Part shown: in pieces, positions 45,802 through 56,087 of the stretch
How the letters are laid out: each line of letters opens with the position of its first letter
How positions within the stretch are numbered: the stretch's first letter is position 1
From: Microbacterium sp.
GTDB lineage: Bacteria; Actinomycetota; Actinomycetes; Actinomycetales; Microbacteriaceae
Assembly (NCBI RefSeq): GCF_026393345.1
Contig: NZ_JAPLAI010000055.1
Location: 1-60,331 of the forward strand
Reading direction: 5' to 3'
DNA length: 60,331 nucleotides
Made by a program: the position numbers and the translations under genes
The notes under the pieces: model-generated
What the model was told of the DNA's origin: nothing
The model's database searches: none
What the model saw: the letters and a program-made list of their open reading frames with translations, nothing else

Positions 45802-46960
45802 GCCGGTGCGGCCCGGCGCCGCCGCATCCCTGCCGGATACCGCGGAGGTCGTCATTGTCGGGGCGGGTCCGGTCGGGCTGCTCCTCGCGGCCGAACTCAC
45901 GCGGCGCGGCGTCGATCCGCTCCTGCTGGAACGCCGCAGCAGCGTCGGCGGGGGCACCCGCGCCATCGGGGTGCACGCGCCGGTGCTCGCCGCACTCGAA
46001 CCGTCCGGCATCACGGACCGGCTGCTCGCGACGGCCACGCGCGTCTCCCGGGGGGAGGCGCGATCCCGGGCGGGACTGCTCGGAACCGTGCGGTTCGACC
46101 GACTCGACCGGCGGTTCCCGTTCGTCGCCACCCTCGCGCAGGCCGACACCGAGGCCGCGATCGGCGGCCCCGGCGTCCACCGCGGCACCGGGGTCCAGCG
46201 GGTGGAGCCGGAGGGCGGACGGATGCGGGTGCGCACCACCGGCGGCGACGTGCGTGCCCGCATCGTGGTCGTCGCCGGAGGTGCCGCCGGGCGAGAGCTG
46301 GCGTACCGAAAGGGCGCGGTCCGGGTGCGAGCCTACGCCGATCGCTACCTCATGACCGATGTCGCCGTCGACACCGCGAAGCATCCGGTCGCAATCGTCC
46401 ATCTCGACCGGCCCGGCGTGCTGGAGTCGTTCCCGCTGCCCGGCGGCCGTCGGCGCTTCGTCGCGTGGGATCCTGTGCCGGACGATCACGACCCCGCCCA
46501 CCAGCGGGAGCGGCTGCAGGCCGCGCTCGTCGCACACGGACTCGACGCGGCCGCCGCGCAGGTCACGGCCGCGACCGGCTTCCGAGTGCGGCGGGCGGTC
46601 GCCCCGCGGCTGCGCCGCGACCGACTCTTCGTCATCGGCGACGCAGCGCACGAGGTGAGCCCCATCGGCGGGCAGGGCATGAACCTGGGCCTCCTCGACG
46701 CCGTGACCCTCGCGCCGCTGCTGACGCAGTGGCTGAGGCAGGGCGAGCCGCCCACCGACGCGCTCGATCACTGGGAGCGTCGACGGGTGGCCTCGGCCCG
46801 CACGTCGGCCACCATCGCGACCCTGAACACCGCGCTCGGGCGCCCCCTCGCACCGACCGCGGATGCGGCGCGGCAGCGACTCCTCCGCATCCTGCTCGCG
46901 CCCCCGACCGGCCGCCTGCTTGCCCACGCCTACGCAATGGGCTTCGACCGCGACGCCTGA
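45794..46960 (+). CDS. FAD-dependent oxygenase of the polyketide cluster
   Basis: This 388-residue flavoprotein has the GxGxxG FAD motif (VIVGAGPVGLLLAAEL), GDAAHEVSPIGGQGMNLGLLDA near residue 290 and aromatic-hydroxylase layout, but lacks the C-terminal extension of MobA. It probably hydroxylates the resorcinol ring on the way to a quinone, like SrsC. The ATG at 45794 lies inside the end of the methyltransferase gene. Confidence 0.9.
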   Translation: MVEPVRPGAAASLPDTAEVVIVGAGPVGLLLAAELTRRGVDPLLLERRSSVGGGTRAIGVHAPVLAALEPSGITDRLLATATRVSRGEARSRAGLLGTVRFDRLDRRFPFVATLAQADTEAAIGGPGVHRGTGVQRVEPEGGRMRVRTTGGDVRARIVVVAGGAAGRELAYRKGAVRVRAYADRYLMTDVAVDTAKHPVAIVHLDRPGVLESFPLPGGRRRFVAWDPVPDDHDPAHQRERLQAALVAHGLDAAAAQVTAATGFRVRRAVAPRLRRDRLFVIGDAAHEVSPIGGQGMNLGLLDAVTLAPLLTQWLRQGEPPTDALDHWERRRVASARTSATIATLNTALGRPLAPTADAARQRLLRILLAPPTGRLLAHAYAMGFDRDA

Positions 46961-46986
46961 GTCGACCCTCGTCCCGGCCGCAGCTC

Positions 46987-47063
46987 GTTCACAACTCCGG
47001 ACATTCGTGCGGCGGCGCCCCGGCAGCCCCCGGGGGCACCGCGAACGGTCCTGAGCTGTGAAC
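46987..47063. repeat. Palindromic repeat after the polyketide operon
   Basis: Arms GTTCACAACTC (46987-46997) and GAGCTGTGAAC (47053-47063) pair with one mismatch, and the inner parts GGACATTCG and CGAACGGTCC pair imperfectly. The centre contains CCCCCGGGGG. The total length of 77 bp is like the other palindromes in the window, but no 19-base internal period is seen. Confidence 0.6.
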
Positions 47064-47086
47064 CGGGCCCGGCTCAGGTGCGGGAG

Positions 47087-47162
47087 TGTCGGAATTCAGG
47101 CTGTGGTGCGCGGAACGCGGCGCATTCCGCCGGAATCACCCGCTCAGCCTGAATTCCGACAC
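47087..47162. repeat. Palindrome with EcoRI-type core (family B copy 2)
   Basis: The arm GTGTCGGAATTCAGGCTG (47087-47104) is repeated inversely and perfectly at 47145-47162, sharing 14-15 bases with the arms at 28083. An inner hairpin ATTCC-GCC-GGAAT lies in the centre. It ends 11 bases from the stop of the convergent prenyltransferase gene. Confidence 0.85.
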
Positions 47163-47173
47163 GACGCGGCGGC

Positions 47174-48028
47174 TCACCCGGTCAATCCCGCCCCGGTGGT
47201 CACGAGCTGCACGGCAAGGAGCAGGGCGGCGAGCATCACGAGGCGGAACACGACTCGCCCGGGCGACCCGCGCAGCACGAGGACCGCCGCCAGCACCGCT
47301 GCGGCCACCACCGCGGCGAAGAAGACCCAGGAGAGGACGCTGATCGCGGCGATGTCTCCGTCCGCCGAGCCCAGGAGCACGGCGACGGCTCCACCGACGA
47401 CGGCCAGCGCCGCGAGCGCCGCCGACGGGCGCGCACCCAGCCGGTGCGGCAACCCGCGGATGCCGGTGCGCCGGTCGTCGTCGAGGTCGGGCAGCACATT
47501 CGTGAGGTGCACGGCCCCGCCGAGCACGGCTCCGGCAAGCGTCGCCCACCACGCCGCCGGCGCCGGCACGTGAGCGGAGAGGGTCGCGAGCGACGGAAAC
47601 AGCCCGAAGCTCAGCAGGAACGGGGCGAGGGAGAACACGGTGGCCTTCAGCCCGGCGTTGTAGGACCACGCCGAGGCCAGCAGCACGGCGTGGGCGAGCA
47701 GCATCCAGCCGCCGAGGATCGCGCTCAGCGCGAGGGCCACCACCAGGGTCGTGACAGCCGCAATCCAGGCGGTCCGGATGCGGGCGGCGCCGCGGGCGAG
47801 CGGCTTGTCGGTGCGGCCCACCTGCCGGTCGCGCTTCGCGTCGATCGCATCGTTGGAGAGGCCGATCGACAGCTGCCCCGCGAACACGGACAGCGTCAGG
47901 AGCACGAGCCGGGCCGCATCCAGTCCCGCCGCGAGACCCAGCGCGAACGACAGCACGGTGACGACCACGGTGGGACCCGGATGCGACGAGGCCCACAGCG
48001 CGCGGAGGGCGGCGAGAGCGGAGCGCAT
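47174..48028 (-). CDS. UbiA family prenyltransferase
   Basis: This 284-residue membrane protein has about eight helices and the first Asp-rich motif SNDAIDAKRDRQVGRTDKP near residue 59, with the second acidic motif at NVLPDLDDDRRTG. It would attach an isoprenoid chain to an aromatic acceptor such as a quinone precursor. The ATG at 48028 is six bases after TAGCGT (48035-48040). It is convergent with the type III polyketide operon, so prenylation of that product is an attractive but unproven link. A general role in menaquinone-like synthesis is the alternative. Confidence 0.9.
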   Translation of the reverse strand: MRSALAALRALWASSHPGPTVVVTVLSFALGLAAGLDAARLVLLTLSVFAGQLSIGLSNDAIDAKRDRQVGRTDKPLARGAARIRTAWIAAVTTLVVALALSAILGGWMLLAHAVLLASAWSYNAGLKATVFSLAPFLLSFGLFPSLATLSAHVPAPAAWWATLAGAVLGGAVHLTNVLPDLDDDRRTGIRGLPHRLGARPSAALAALAVVGGAVAVLLGSADGDIAAISVLSWVFFAAVVAAAVLAAVLVLRGSPGRVVFRLVMLAALLLAVQLVTTGAGLTG

Positions 48029-48079
48029 GCCCCGACGCTACCGCCGCCGCATCCGGATGCTGGCGGCTCTTCCCTTCGC

Positions 48080-48158
48080 CGACCCACCCCCCTATACGCG
48101 ACCCACCCCTCTCCGTGCTGGACGGAAAGGGGTGGGTCGGCGGGACGGGGGTGGGTCG
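48080..48158. repeat. Palindromic repeat, family C copy 2
   Basis: CGACCCACCCC occurs at 48080-48090 and 48099-48109, and its inverse at 48129-48139 and 48148-48158, all exact. Each arm has a 19-base period and the centre is 19 bases. It lies between the ubiA-like gene start and the clpB stop, with both genes on the minus strand. Confidence 0.95.
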
Positions 48159-48182
48159 GCGTGACAACCGGAGCCGCGGGGG

Positions 48183-50396
<2,214 letters not shown>

Positions 50397-50418
50397 TCGC
50401 TCTCCTGTTTCCGTGGAC

Positions 50419-50446
50419 GTATTAACTTGAGTCTTGTTGACTCAAG
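50419..50446 (-). promoter_or_regulatory. HAIR operator and promoter of clpB
   Basis: CTTGAGT-N7-ACTCAAG (50426-50446) matches the HspR-associated inverted repeat exactly. The -35-like TTGAGT is inside it, and the -10 TAATAC (minus strand, 50419-50424) directly follows. HspR bound here would shut off clpB. HspR itself is encoded at 56088. Confidence 0.9.
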
Positions 50447-50467
50447 TTTACCAGGGCGGAGGCATTT

Positions 50468-50556
50468 CCGCGAGAGGGGTTCTGTGCCCCGAGGGGTGGG
50501 AAAACCCCCGCGTCTCGCGGCCAGAACCCGTCTCGCGGCCAGAGTGCGTCTTGCGG
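50468..50556. repeat. Repeat cluster with three 18-bp direct copies and one inverted copy
   Basis: CGTCTCGCGG recurs at 50511-50520, 50529-50538 and 50547-50556 (one mismatch), an 18-base period. CCGCGAGAGGGGTTCTG (50468-50484) is inverted to 50522-50538 with one mismatch. It lies between the clpB promoter and the end of the GlxA-type regulator gene. Confidence 0.75.
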
Positions 50557-50567
50557 GAGAGCGCGGC

Positions 50568-51539
50568 TCAGGCGGCGGATGCGGATGCGGGGACGCAGGC
50601 GAAGCGGGCGCGGTACGCGGTGGGCGTCGTGTCGAGCGTCCGCGCGAAGTTCTGGCGCAGCACCGCGGCCGACCCGAACCCGCACTCGTCGGCGATCCGA
50701 TCGAGGCCGAGGTCCGTCTGCTCGAGCAGCCGCTGCGCGTGGAGCACACGCTGCCGGTTCAGCCACGCGGCGGGCGTCGTGCCCATGTCCGCGCGGAACC
50801 GCCGGGCGAACGTCCGCGGCGACATGTGCGCGCGGGCGGCGAGCTGCTCGACCGTGAGGTCACGGCGCAGGTTCTGCAGCATCCAGTCGGTCACGGGGGC
50901 GAGCGAGAGCGAGGCCGCCTCGGGGATGGGCTTGGCGATGAACTGCGCCTGGCCGCCGTCGCGCTGCGGGGCGACGACCATACGTCGCGCCACGATGTTC
51001 GCGGCCTCGGCACCGATCTCCTGACGCAGCAGATGCAGGCAGGCGTCGAGCCCGGCCGCGGTGCCCGCGCTCGTGATGATCTTGCCGTCCTGCACGTAGA
51101 GGACGTCCGGGTCGACGGTGACCTCCGGGTACATCCGCGCCATCGTGTCCGCGTAGCGCCAGTGGGTGGTGGCGCTCCGCCCGTCGAGCACCCCGGCGGC
51201 GGCGAGGACGAACGAACCGCTGCAGACGCTGAGGAGCCAGGCGTTGCGCTCCGCCGCGCGCCGCACGACACCGGCGATACGGGTGTCGATCTGACGCCAC
51301 TGCTCCTTCTGCACCGGGGTCACGACGACGAGATCGGCATCCTCCGCGGCGGAGAGGTCGCGGTCGACCGTGATCGAGAAGCCGAGGTTCGACGGCACGA
51401 GGCCGGGCTCCGCCGCGCAGATGCGGAAGTCGAAGTTCGGAATGCCGTCGTCGCTGCGATCCAGGCCGAACGCCTCACAGGCGAGGCCGAACTCGAACGG
51501 GGCGAAACCGGGCTGCACGATGACGGCGACGCTGTGCAC
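50568..51539 (-). CDS. GlxA family regulator (DJ-1/PfpI-like domain plus AraC HTH)
   Basis: This 323-residue protein has an N-terminal DJ-1/PfpI-like domain with the nucleophile-elbow segment LSVCSGSFVLAAAG, and a C-terminal AraC/XylS double helix-turn-helix (LAARAHMSPRTFARRF and IADECGFGSAAVLRQNF). The GTG at 51539 is chosen because GGAGGT precedes it; ATGs at 51584 and 51578 give a poorer start. It is divergent from a small membrane protein gene. The ligand is unknown. Confidence 0.9.
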   Translation of the reverse strand: MHSVAVIVQPGFAPFEFGLACEAFGLDRSDDGIPNFDFRICAAEPGLVPSNLGFSITVDRDLSAAEDADLVVVTPVQKEQWRQIDTRIAGVVRRAAERNAWLLSVCSGSFVLAAAGVLDGRSATTHWRYADTMARMYPEVTVDPDVLYVQDGKIITSAGTAAGLDACLHLLRQEIGAEAANIVARRMVVAPQRDGGQAQFIAKPIPEAASLSLAPVTDWMLQNLRRDLTVEQLAARAHMSPRTFARRFRADMGTTPAAWLNRQRVLHAQRLLEQTDLGLDRIADECGFGSAAVLRQNFARTLDTTPTAYRARFACVPASASAA

Positions 51540-51628
51540 GGGGACCTCCAGGCATGTGGCAGATATCGGATGCTTCATGTCCATCCTGCCACTCGTGGCG
51601 AGTTTCCGCCATTCGTAGTGTTTCTGCC

Positions 51629-51895
51629 ATGATCACTCTTCTCAGCATCCTCGGCATCCTCGCCCTCCTCGGTATCGTCGCCACCCTCGCCGCCGTCCTG
51701 AACGACGGCTACCGCCCGCTCCCCACCGAGTGGACGCGCGTCCGCGAACGCGGTAACGCCGTCGCCGCCGACACAACTCCGCAAGAGCTGCCCCCGGCAC
51801 CGCCGGAGACCGCATCCAGCCACCCGGCCGGAGGAGTGGTGTCCCGCCGCCGCGCCAGCCGGCGCACCGCTCGCGCGCGTCTCCAGACCCGATGA
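51629..51895 (+). CDS. Small single-span membrane protein
   Basis: This 88-residue protein begins with one hydrophobic helix (residues 1-22, ITLLSILGILALLGIVATLA), followed by a Pro-rich cytoplasmic tail ending in many Arg residues. TAGTGT (51616-51621) is 7 bases before the ATG, consistent with a leaderless mRNA. I do not recognise a family. It lies between a regulator gene and two glycosyltransferases. Confidence 0.65.
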   Translation: MITLLSILGILALLGIVATLAAVLNDGYRPLPTEWTRVRERGNAVAADTTPQELPPAPPETASSHPAGGVVSRRRASRRTARARLQTR

Positions 51896-51911
51896 CGGCC
51901 GGGTCTGTGGG

Positions 51912-53213
51912 TCAGCCCGCGACGACCCGCCGGTACACGTCCACCATCGCGGCGGTGCGCGACGACTGCCGGAACCGCTCCGCCACCGTCGGGTCGGGCA
52001 CGGGCGCGGTGCCCGCGGCGATATCGGTTACCGCGCGACGCAGCGTCCGGGCGAGCGCGGTGACGGATCCGTCGCCCGGCACCCACACGCCCGCGCCGAG
52101 CTCCCCCGCGATGTCGGGGTCGCTGACCACGGCGGGCGTGCCGAGCGACGCCGCCTCGAACACCGTCATCCCCTGGGTCTCGAAGCCGATCGAGGTCTGC
52201 ACCACCGCATCGGCCGCGGCCAGCCGGCGAAGCGTCTCGGCGTAGGGCAGCCGCCCCGCGAACGAGACGGATGCGGTCGGCGGCCGCCGCGCCAGCAGCC
52301 GCCGCGCCGCGCGCAGCTGCCCGCCACCGCCGATGATCTCGACGTCGGCGTCGATCCCCGATGCGACGATCGCCTCGAGGAACGGCAGCAGCCGCTTCTC
52401 CGGGCTCATCCGTCCGACCCAGACCAGCCGCGGCCGACCGGGTTCCCGCGCCCCGCCGGACAGCGCTGCATCCAGCACGTCGTCGTCGATGCCGTTCCAG
52501 ATCACGTCGACCGCACCGGACTCGGGCGCCGCGCCGTGGGTTTCGAGGCGCCGGGCGAAGTGTCCGGACGGCGCGGTGACCGCATCCGATCGCTCGGCGA
52601 ACCGGCGCAGGTACGCCCAGCCGTCCGCGTCCGCCGTCACGAACTCCGCAGAATCGCGCGAAGGTCGCAGGATTTCCGCCGAATCCTGCGAGGCTCGCGC
52701 GATTCTGCGAGGTTCGCGCATCGATCCAGCCGTCCGCGCTGCCCGTGCGGGCACACCGCGAAGCACCCGCCGCTGCCACAGATTGAGACCGCGGAGCACG
52801 AGCGCCGGTGCCGGGGCGACGGCGGCGATGCCCACATCCACCCGGTTGTGCATGGTGTGCACCACCGGCAGCCGGTGCCGCGCCGCGAACCGGTGACCGA
52901 TGAAGGCGCCCCAGAAGTCGGCCTGCACGTGCACGACGTCCACCGGCGGCCGGCCTGCCATCGCCGCGTCGAGCCACCGGTCGGTGCGGGCGCCGGGCCA
53001 GGTGAGCGAGTACTCCCGGTCCGGGGTGATCGGCACCGACGGCAGATCCAGGTAGCCGGGATCGGACAGACCCGGACGCGGTAGATGCATGCGCGGCGCG
53101 ACCACCGTGACGGTGTGCCCGGCGCGTTCCAGGAACCGCCGCTGCAGCCGCATCGACACCTGCGCCCCGCCCAGCGACTCCAGGTGCTGGTCGCCGAAGA
53201 ACACGACGTGCAC
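51912..53213 (-). CDS. GT4-type glycosyltransferase carrying an inserted palindromic repeat
   Basis: This 433-residue GT-B glycosyltransferase has an N-terminal glycine-rich loop (HLESLGGAQVSMRL), the acceptor domain, RLVWVGRMSPEKRL as the hinge to the donor domain, and the E-x7-E region SIGFETQGMTVFEAASLGTPAVV. Residues about 166-191 (REPRRIARASQ and onward, with DSAE twice) are encoded by a palindromic repeat at 52640-52716. They interrupt the linker between the domains without breaking the frame. The start at GTG 53213 lies just after the stop of the upstream glycosyltransferase gene, so the two form an operon. It may act in glycolipid mannosylation, but acceptor and donor are not visible. 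Confidence 0.88.
   Translation of the reverse strand: MHVVFFGDQHLESLGGAQVSMRLQRRFLERAGHTVTVVAPRMHLPRPGLSDPGYLDLPSVPITPDREYSLTWPGARTDRWLDAAMAGRPPVDVVHVQADFWGAFIGHRFAARHRLPVVHTMHNRVDVGIAAVAPAPALVLRGLNLWQRRVLRGVPARAARTAGSMREPRRIARASQDSAEILRPSRDSAEFVTADADGWAYLRRFAERSDAVTAPSGHFARRLETHGAAPESGAVDVIWNGIDDDVLDAALSGGAREPGRPRLVWVGRMSPEKRLLPFLEAIVASGIDADVEIIGGGGQLRAARRLLARRPPTASVSFAGRLPYAETLRRLAAADAVVQTSIGFETQGMTVFEAASLGTPAVVSDPDIAGELGAGVWVPGDGSVTALARTLRRAVTDIAAGTAPVPDPTVAERFRQSSRTAAMVDVYRRVVAG
52640..52716. repeat. Palindromic repeat inside a coding sequence (family F)
   Basis: Outer arms CGCAGAATCGCGCGA (52647-52661) and its perfect inverse (52695-52709) extend to 22 bases with two mismatches. Inner arms CGCAGGATT (52666-52674) and AATCCTGCG (52682-52690) are perfect. 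The related half-motifs repeat with a 19-base period on both arms, the same layout as the intergenic elements at 1798, 10731, 13264, 18588, 43836 and 48080. Confidence 0.9.
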
Positions 53214-53218
53214 GGCGA

Positions 53219-54424
53219 TTACTCGGGCAACGGTTCGCCGCGGTACAGCGCCTCGAACGTGTCGAGGGTGCGGTTGATGTCGTGGATGTTGACACCGTCG
53301 AGCGAGGCCTGCTGCATCCGTCGCCGGTCCTCGGGCGATGCGGTGAGGACATCCGTGAGCCGGGCGGCGAGTTCGTCGGAGTCGCCGGGGGTGAACAGGT
53401 AGCCGTTCTCGCCGTCGTGCACGAGGTGCGGTAGGGCGACCGCGTTGGCGGCGACGATCGGCAGACCGGATGCCATGGCCTCCATGGTCGCGATCGACTG
53501 GAGCTCCGCGATCGAGGCGATGGCGAAGACGGTGGCGCGCGAGTAGAGCTCGCGCAGCTCCTCCTCCGACGTGTGGCCGTGGAAGCGGACCCGCTCCGCG
53601 ACGCCGAGCTGCTCCGCCAACTGCTCCAGTGCCTTGCGCTGATCGCCGCTGCCGACGATGTCGAAGGTGGCATCGAGCGCCGGGTCGAGCTTCGCCATCG
53701 CGCGCAGCACGACGTCGATCTGCTTCTCCGACGTCAGCCGCCCCACGAACAGGATGCGGTTGCTCTCGCGCGGACCGAGATCCGGTGTGTAGTTCCGCTT
53801 GTCGATGCCGCAGCTGATGGGGATGACCCCGGTGATGTCGATCGTCGACTCGAGGAAATCGGCGGCCTTGCGCGTGGGAGTGGTGACGGCGCGGGTGAGC
53901 GCGAAGGTGCGGGCGGCGTCTCCCCAGGCGAACTTCAGCAGCAGCTTGTTCAAGGCGTCCGGCAGCGTCGTGAAGTCGAGGATATTCTCGGCCATGACGT
54001 GGTTCGTGGCGATCACCGGGATCCCGCGACGGCGCGCTTCCCGGGCGAGGCCGCGGCCGATCACGATGTGCGACTGGATATGCACGACGTCCGGCTTGAT
54101 GGCATCCATGGTCCGGCGTGCGTAGCCGCGCACCCGCCACGGCAGGGCGAACGTCAGCCAGTCGTGCGGGGGCCACCGGTAGGCCGGCAGCCGGTGCACC
54201 GTCATCTCCTCGCCCTCGACCTCTTCGCGGAAGACGCCGTGGTTGGCGTGCCCGGCGCTGGGCGCCATGACATGCACGTCGTGGCCGCGGCTCACGAGAC
54301 CTGCGGCGAGTCGCTCGGCGAAACGGGCGGCGCCGTTCACATGGGGGGTGAAGGTGTCCGCCCCGATGAGGATCGTCAGGCGCGGGTCGGCCGAATCGTC
54401 AGGGGGGGTCGCGGGGGAAGTCAC
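53219..54424 (-). CDS. GT4-type glycosyltransferase (PimB-like)
   Basis: This 401-residue GT-B enzyme has ADTFTPHVNGAARFAERLA at the N-terminus, HIQSHIVIGRGL, the hinge ILFVGRLTSEKQIDVVLRA and the donor-site ELQSIATMEAMASGLPIVAA. It resembles actinobacterial alpha-mannosyltransferases for phosphatidylinositol or diacylglycerol acceptors. The GTG start at 54424 is the first of a two-gene operon with the downstream glycosyltransferase. It should be a peripheral membrane protein; the acceptor is inferred only. Confidence 0.9.
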   Translation of the reverse strand: MTSPATPPDDSADPRLTILIGADTFTPHVNGAARFAERLAAGLVSRGHDVHVMAPSAGHANHGVFREEVEGEEMTVHRLPAYRWPPHDWLTFALPWRVRGYARRTMDAIKPDVVHIQSHIVIGRGLAREARRRGIPVIATNHVMAENILDFTTLPDALNKLLLKFAWGDAARTFALTRAVTTPTRKAADFLESTIDITGVIPISCGIDKRNYTPDLGPRESNRILFVGRLTSEKQIDVVLRAMAKLDPALDATFDIVGSGDQRKALEQLAEQLGVAERVRFHGHTSEEELRELYSRATVFAIASIAELQSIATMEAMASGLPIVAANAVALPHLVHDGENGYLFTPGDSDELAARLTDVLTASPEDRRRMQQASLDGVNIHDINRTLDTFEALYRGEPLPE

Positions 54425-54552
54425 GGGATGGTGGCTGCCTATCTCTGCGGCGTTCGCGTCGGGGTGTGCGCGTTCCCCTCCACTGTACCCCGATGCCCGA
54501 TCGGGGCCGGGGAACGCCTCCCCGTGCGCGGCGAGCCACCTACCCTGGAGTC

Positions 54553-55146
54553 ATGCTGCGATTGCAGGCGGATGCGCCCGCCGAGACCTGGGTTCCGGTG
54601 ACCGGTTCGCTGGGCCTGCGCGGAAGACGGCACCGCAAGCGCGCGATCGGGATGCTGTTGTCCGGTGCGAACGCCGCCGCCGGCGCCGAGCCGCGTCCGG
54701 GTTCCGGCTTCGCGGCGTGGGCGGCCAGCCAGGCGGCACCGCTGCTCATGCGACGGGCCGCGGGTCGGGTGCTCGCGTGGATGTGGAAGGCCGATCCGGA
54801 GCTCGTGGTCGTGCTCGCACAGGTGCAGGAGGCCACGAATCAGCTCCGCACGGCACGGGCGATGATGCCGATGGAGTACGACGACACCGAGGACTTCCGC
54901 AATCCACACCTGGGTGTCGGCGAGAAGCTCGTGGTGGCGCTGCCGCAGAACCCCGCCGCCCCGCCGTTCGCGACGTACACCTGGGACCTCGGCACGCACC
55001 TCGTCACGCTGCAGGCCGTCGGCGGCGACCGCGAGCGCTTCGGGACGGTCCTGGATGCGGTGGACGCGCTCGCCCGCACGCTCCGCGCCGTCGAGGACCT
55101 GCCGCTCGCCGAGTCCGACAGCATCCTGCGGCTGCCGCCCGCCTGA
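54553..55146 (+). CDS. Conserved-looking protein of unknown function
   Basis: This 197-residue soluble protein has no signal peptide. It has a basic segment near residue 28 (GRRHRKRAIG), a possible amphipathic helix around 55-80, and a C-terminal alpha/beta region. I recognise no family. The ATG at 54553 lies six bases after TACCCT (54541-54546), a leaderless arrangement, which together with consistent codon bias supports it as a real gene. It is divergent from the glycosyltransferase operon. Confidence 0.75.
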   Translation: MLRLQADAPAETWVPVTGSLGLRGRRHRKRAIGMLLSGANAAAGAEPRPGSGFAAWAASQAAPLLMRRAAGRVLAWMWKADPELVVVLAQVQEATNQLRTARAMMPMEYDDTEDFRNPHLGVGEKLVVALPQNPAAPPFATYTWDLGTHLVTLQAVGGDRERFGTVLDAVDALARTLRAVEDLPLAESDSILRLPPA

Positions 55147-55195
55147 GCGTCACCCACCCCGAGTCGACGGACTCACGACGGTCCGACCTCGCCAC

Positions 55196-55215
55196 ACCCG
55201 CCCGCGCGGGCGGGT
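55196..55215. terminator. Bidirectional GC-rich hairpin between convergent genes
   Basis: ACCCGCCCG-CG-CGGGCGGGT is a perfect 20-base palindrome at the stop codon of the ion channel gene and 49 bases after the unknown-protein gene. It could end transcription from both sides, though no T-run follows. Confidence 0.5.
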
Positions 55216-55985
55216 CAGTCCTGGCGCGCGGGCGGTGAGGGGTCCGGGGTCGTCGCCGCGGGGTCGGCGGGCCGGAGAGCCGCCAGCGCGCGGGTGATGT
55301 CGGCCTTCGTCGCGGGCTGCTGGTCCTCGTGGCCGCGGGTGACGCGCTCCATGACCCACGACGAGAACGTCGCGACGATCATGCCGACCAGCACGACGCC
55401 GCCGATCATCAGGAGCACCGCGAGGAACCGTCCCTGCCATGTCACCGGCGTGTAGTCGCCGTACCCCACCGTGGTCACGGTGCAGAACGCCCACCAGACC
55501 GCATCCCCGACCCGGGTGATGTTCGCGCCGGGGGCGTGGCGTTCGACCTCGAGCACGGCGAGGGAGATATCCCAGATCAGCAGCAGGGCCGCGCCGACAC
55601 CGTAGATGAGCAGCCGGGCACGGAGCGAGTTGCCGGCCGTGCGGGTGAAGATGCGGATGCGGGTGGCAGCGTGGAGCAGCCGCACCGGCCGCAGCGCGGG
55701 GAAGACCACCACGGCGAGATCGAACAGGTGATGGCGCGCCCACCGCCAGCGTTCGCGTCCGGCGAGGAGGAGCCGGACGAGGTAGTCCACGACGAAGACG
55801 ACCCACAGCGCCGCGGTCGCCGTTGCGGTCATGACGCGGGCGATGCCGTCGAGGTCTCCCACGACCTGCGCGGTGCGGACGACGATGAAGATGAGTGCGG
55901 CGATCGTGAACGGCCAGTACATGACGCGTTCCCACGCGCGCGTGCGCGCGTTGCCGCCTCGGTCGTCCGTTCCCCCGGCTTCCAC
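55215..55985 (-). CDS. Voltage-gated-type potassium channel
   Basis: This 256-residue membrane protein has the selectivity filter TTVGYGDYTP preceded by a pore helix (DAVWWAFC). About six helices are visible, and the fourth has spaced arginines (RPVRLLHAATRIRIFTR), so it resembles voltage-gated channels. The GTG start at 55985 is six bases after TAGAGT (55992-55997). A short soluble C-terminal tail follows. Confidence 0.92.
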   Translation of the reverse strand: MEAGGTDDRGGNARTRAWERVMYWPFTIAALIFIVVRTAQVVGDLDGIARVMTATATAALWVVFVVDYLVRLLLAGRERWRWARHHLFDLAVVVFPALRPVRLLHAATRIRIFTRTAGNSLRARLLIYGVGAALLLIWDISLAVLEVERHAPGANITRVGDAVWWAFCTVTTVGYGDYTPVTWQGRFLAVLLMIGGVVLVGMIVATFSSWVMERVTRGHEDQQPATKADITRALAALRPADPAATTPDPSPPARQD

Positions 55986-56087
55986 AGCAGCACTCTACGG
56001 CGAGAGCCCGCGCGTCCACGCGGTTCCCCTGTCACAAACGGCGACCCTCGGTCGCAACATGCGACAGGCGAGCGGGGGGCGGTGGAC

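Noticed and set aside
55196..55215. Another member of the 19-base-period palindromes
   Set aside because: It is only 20 bases long, with no second half-motif on either arm; it is better seen as a simple hairpin.
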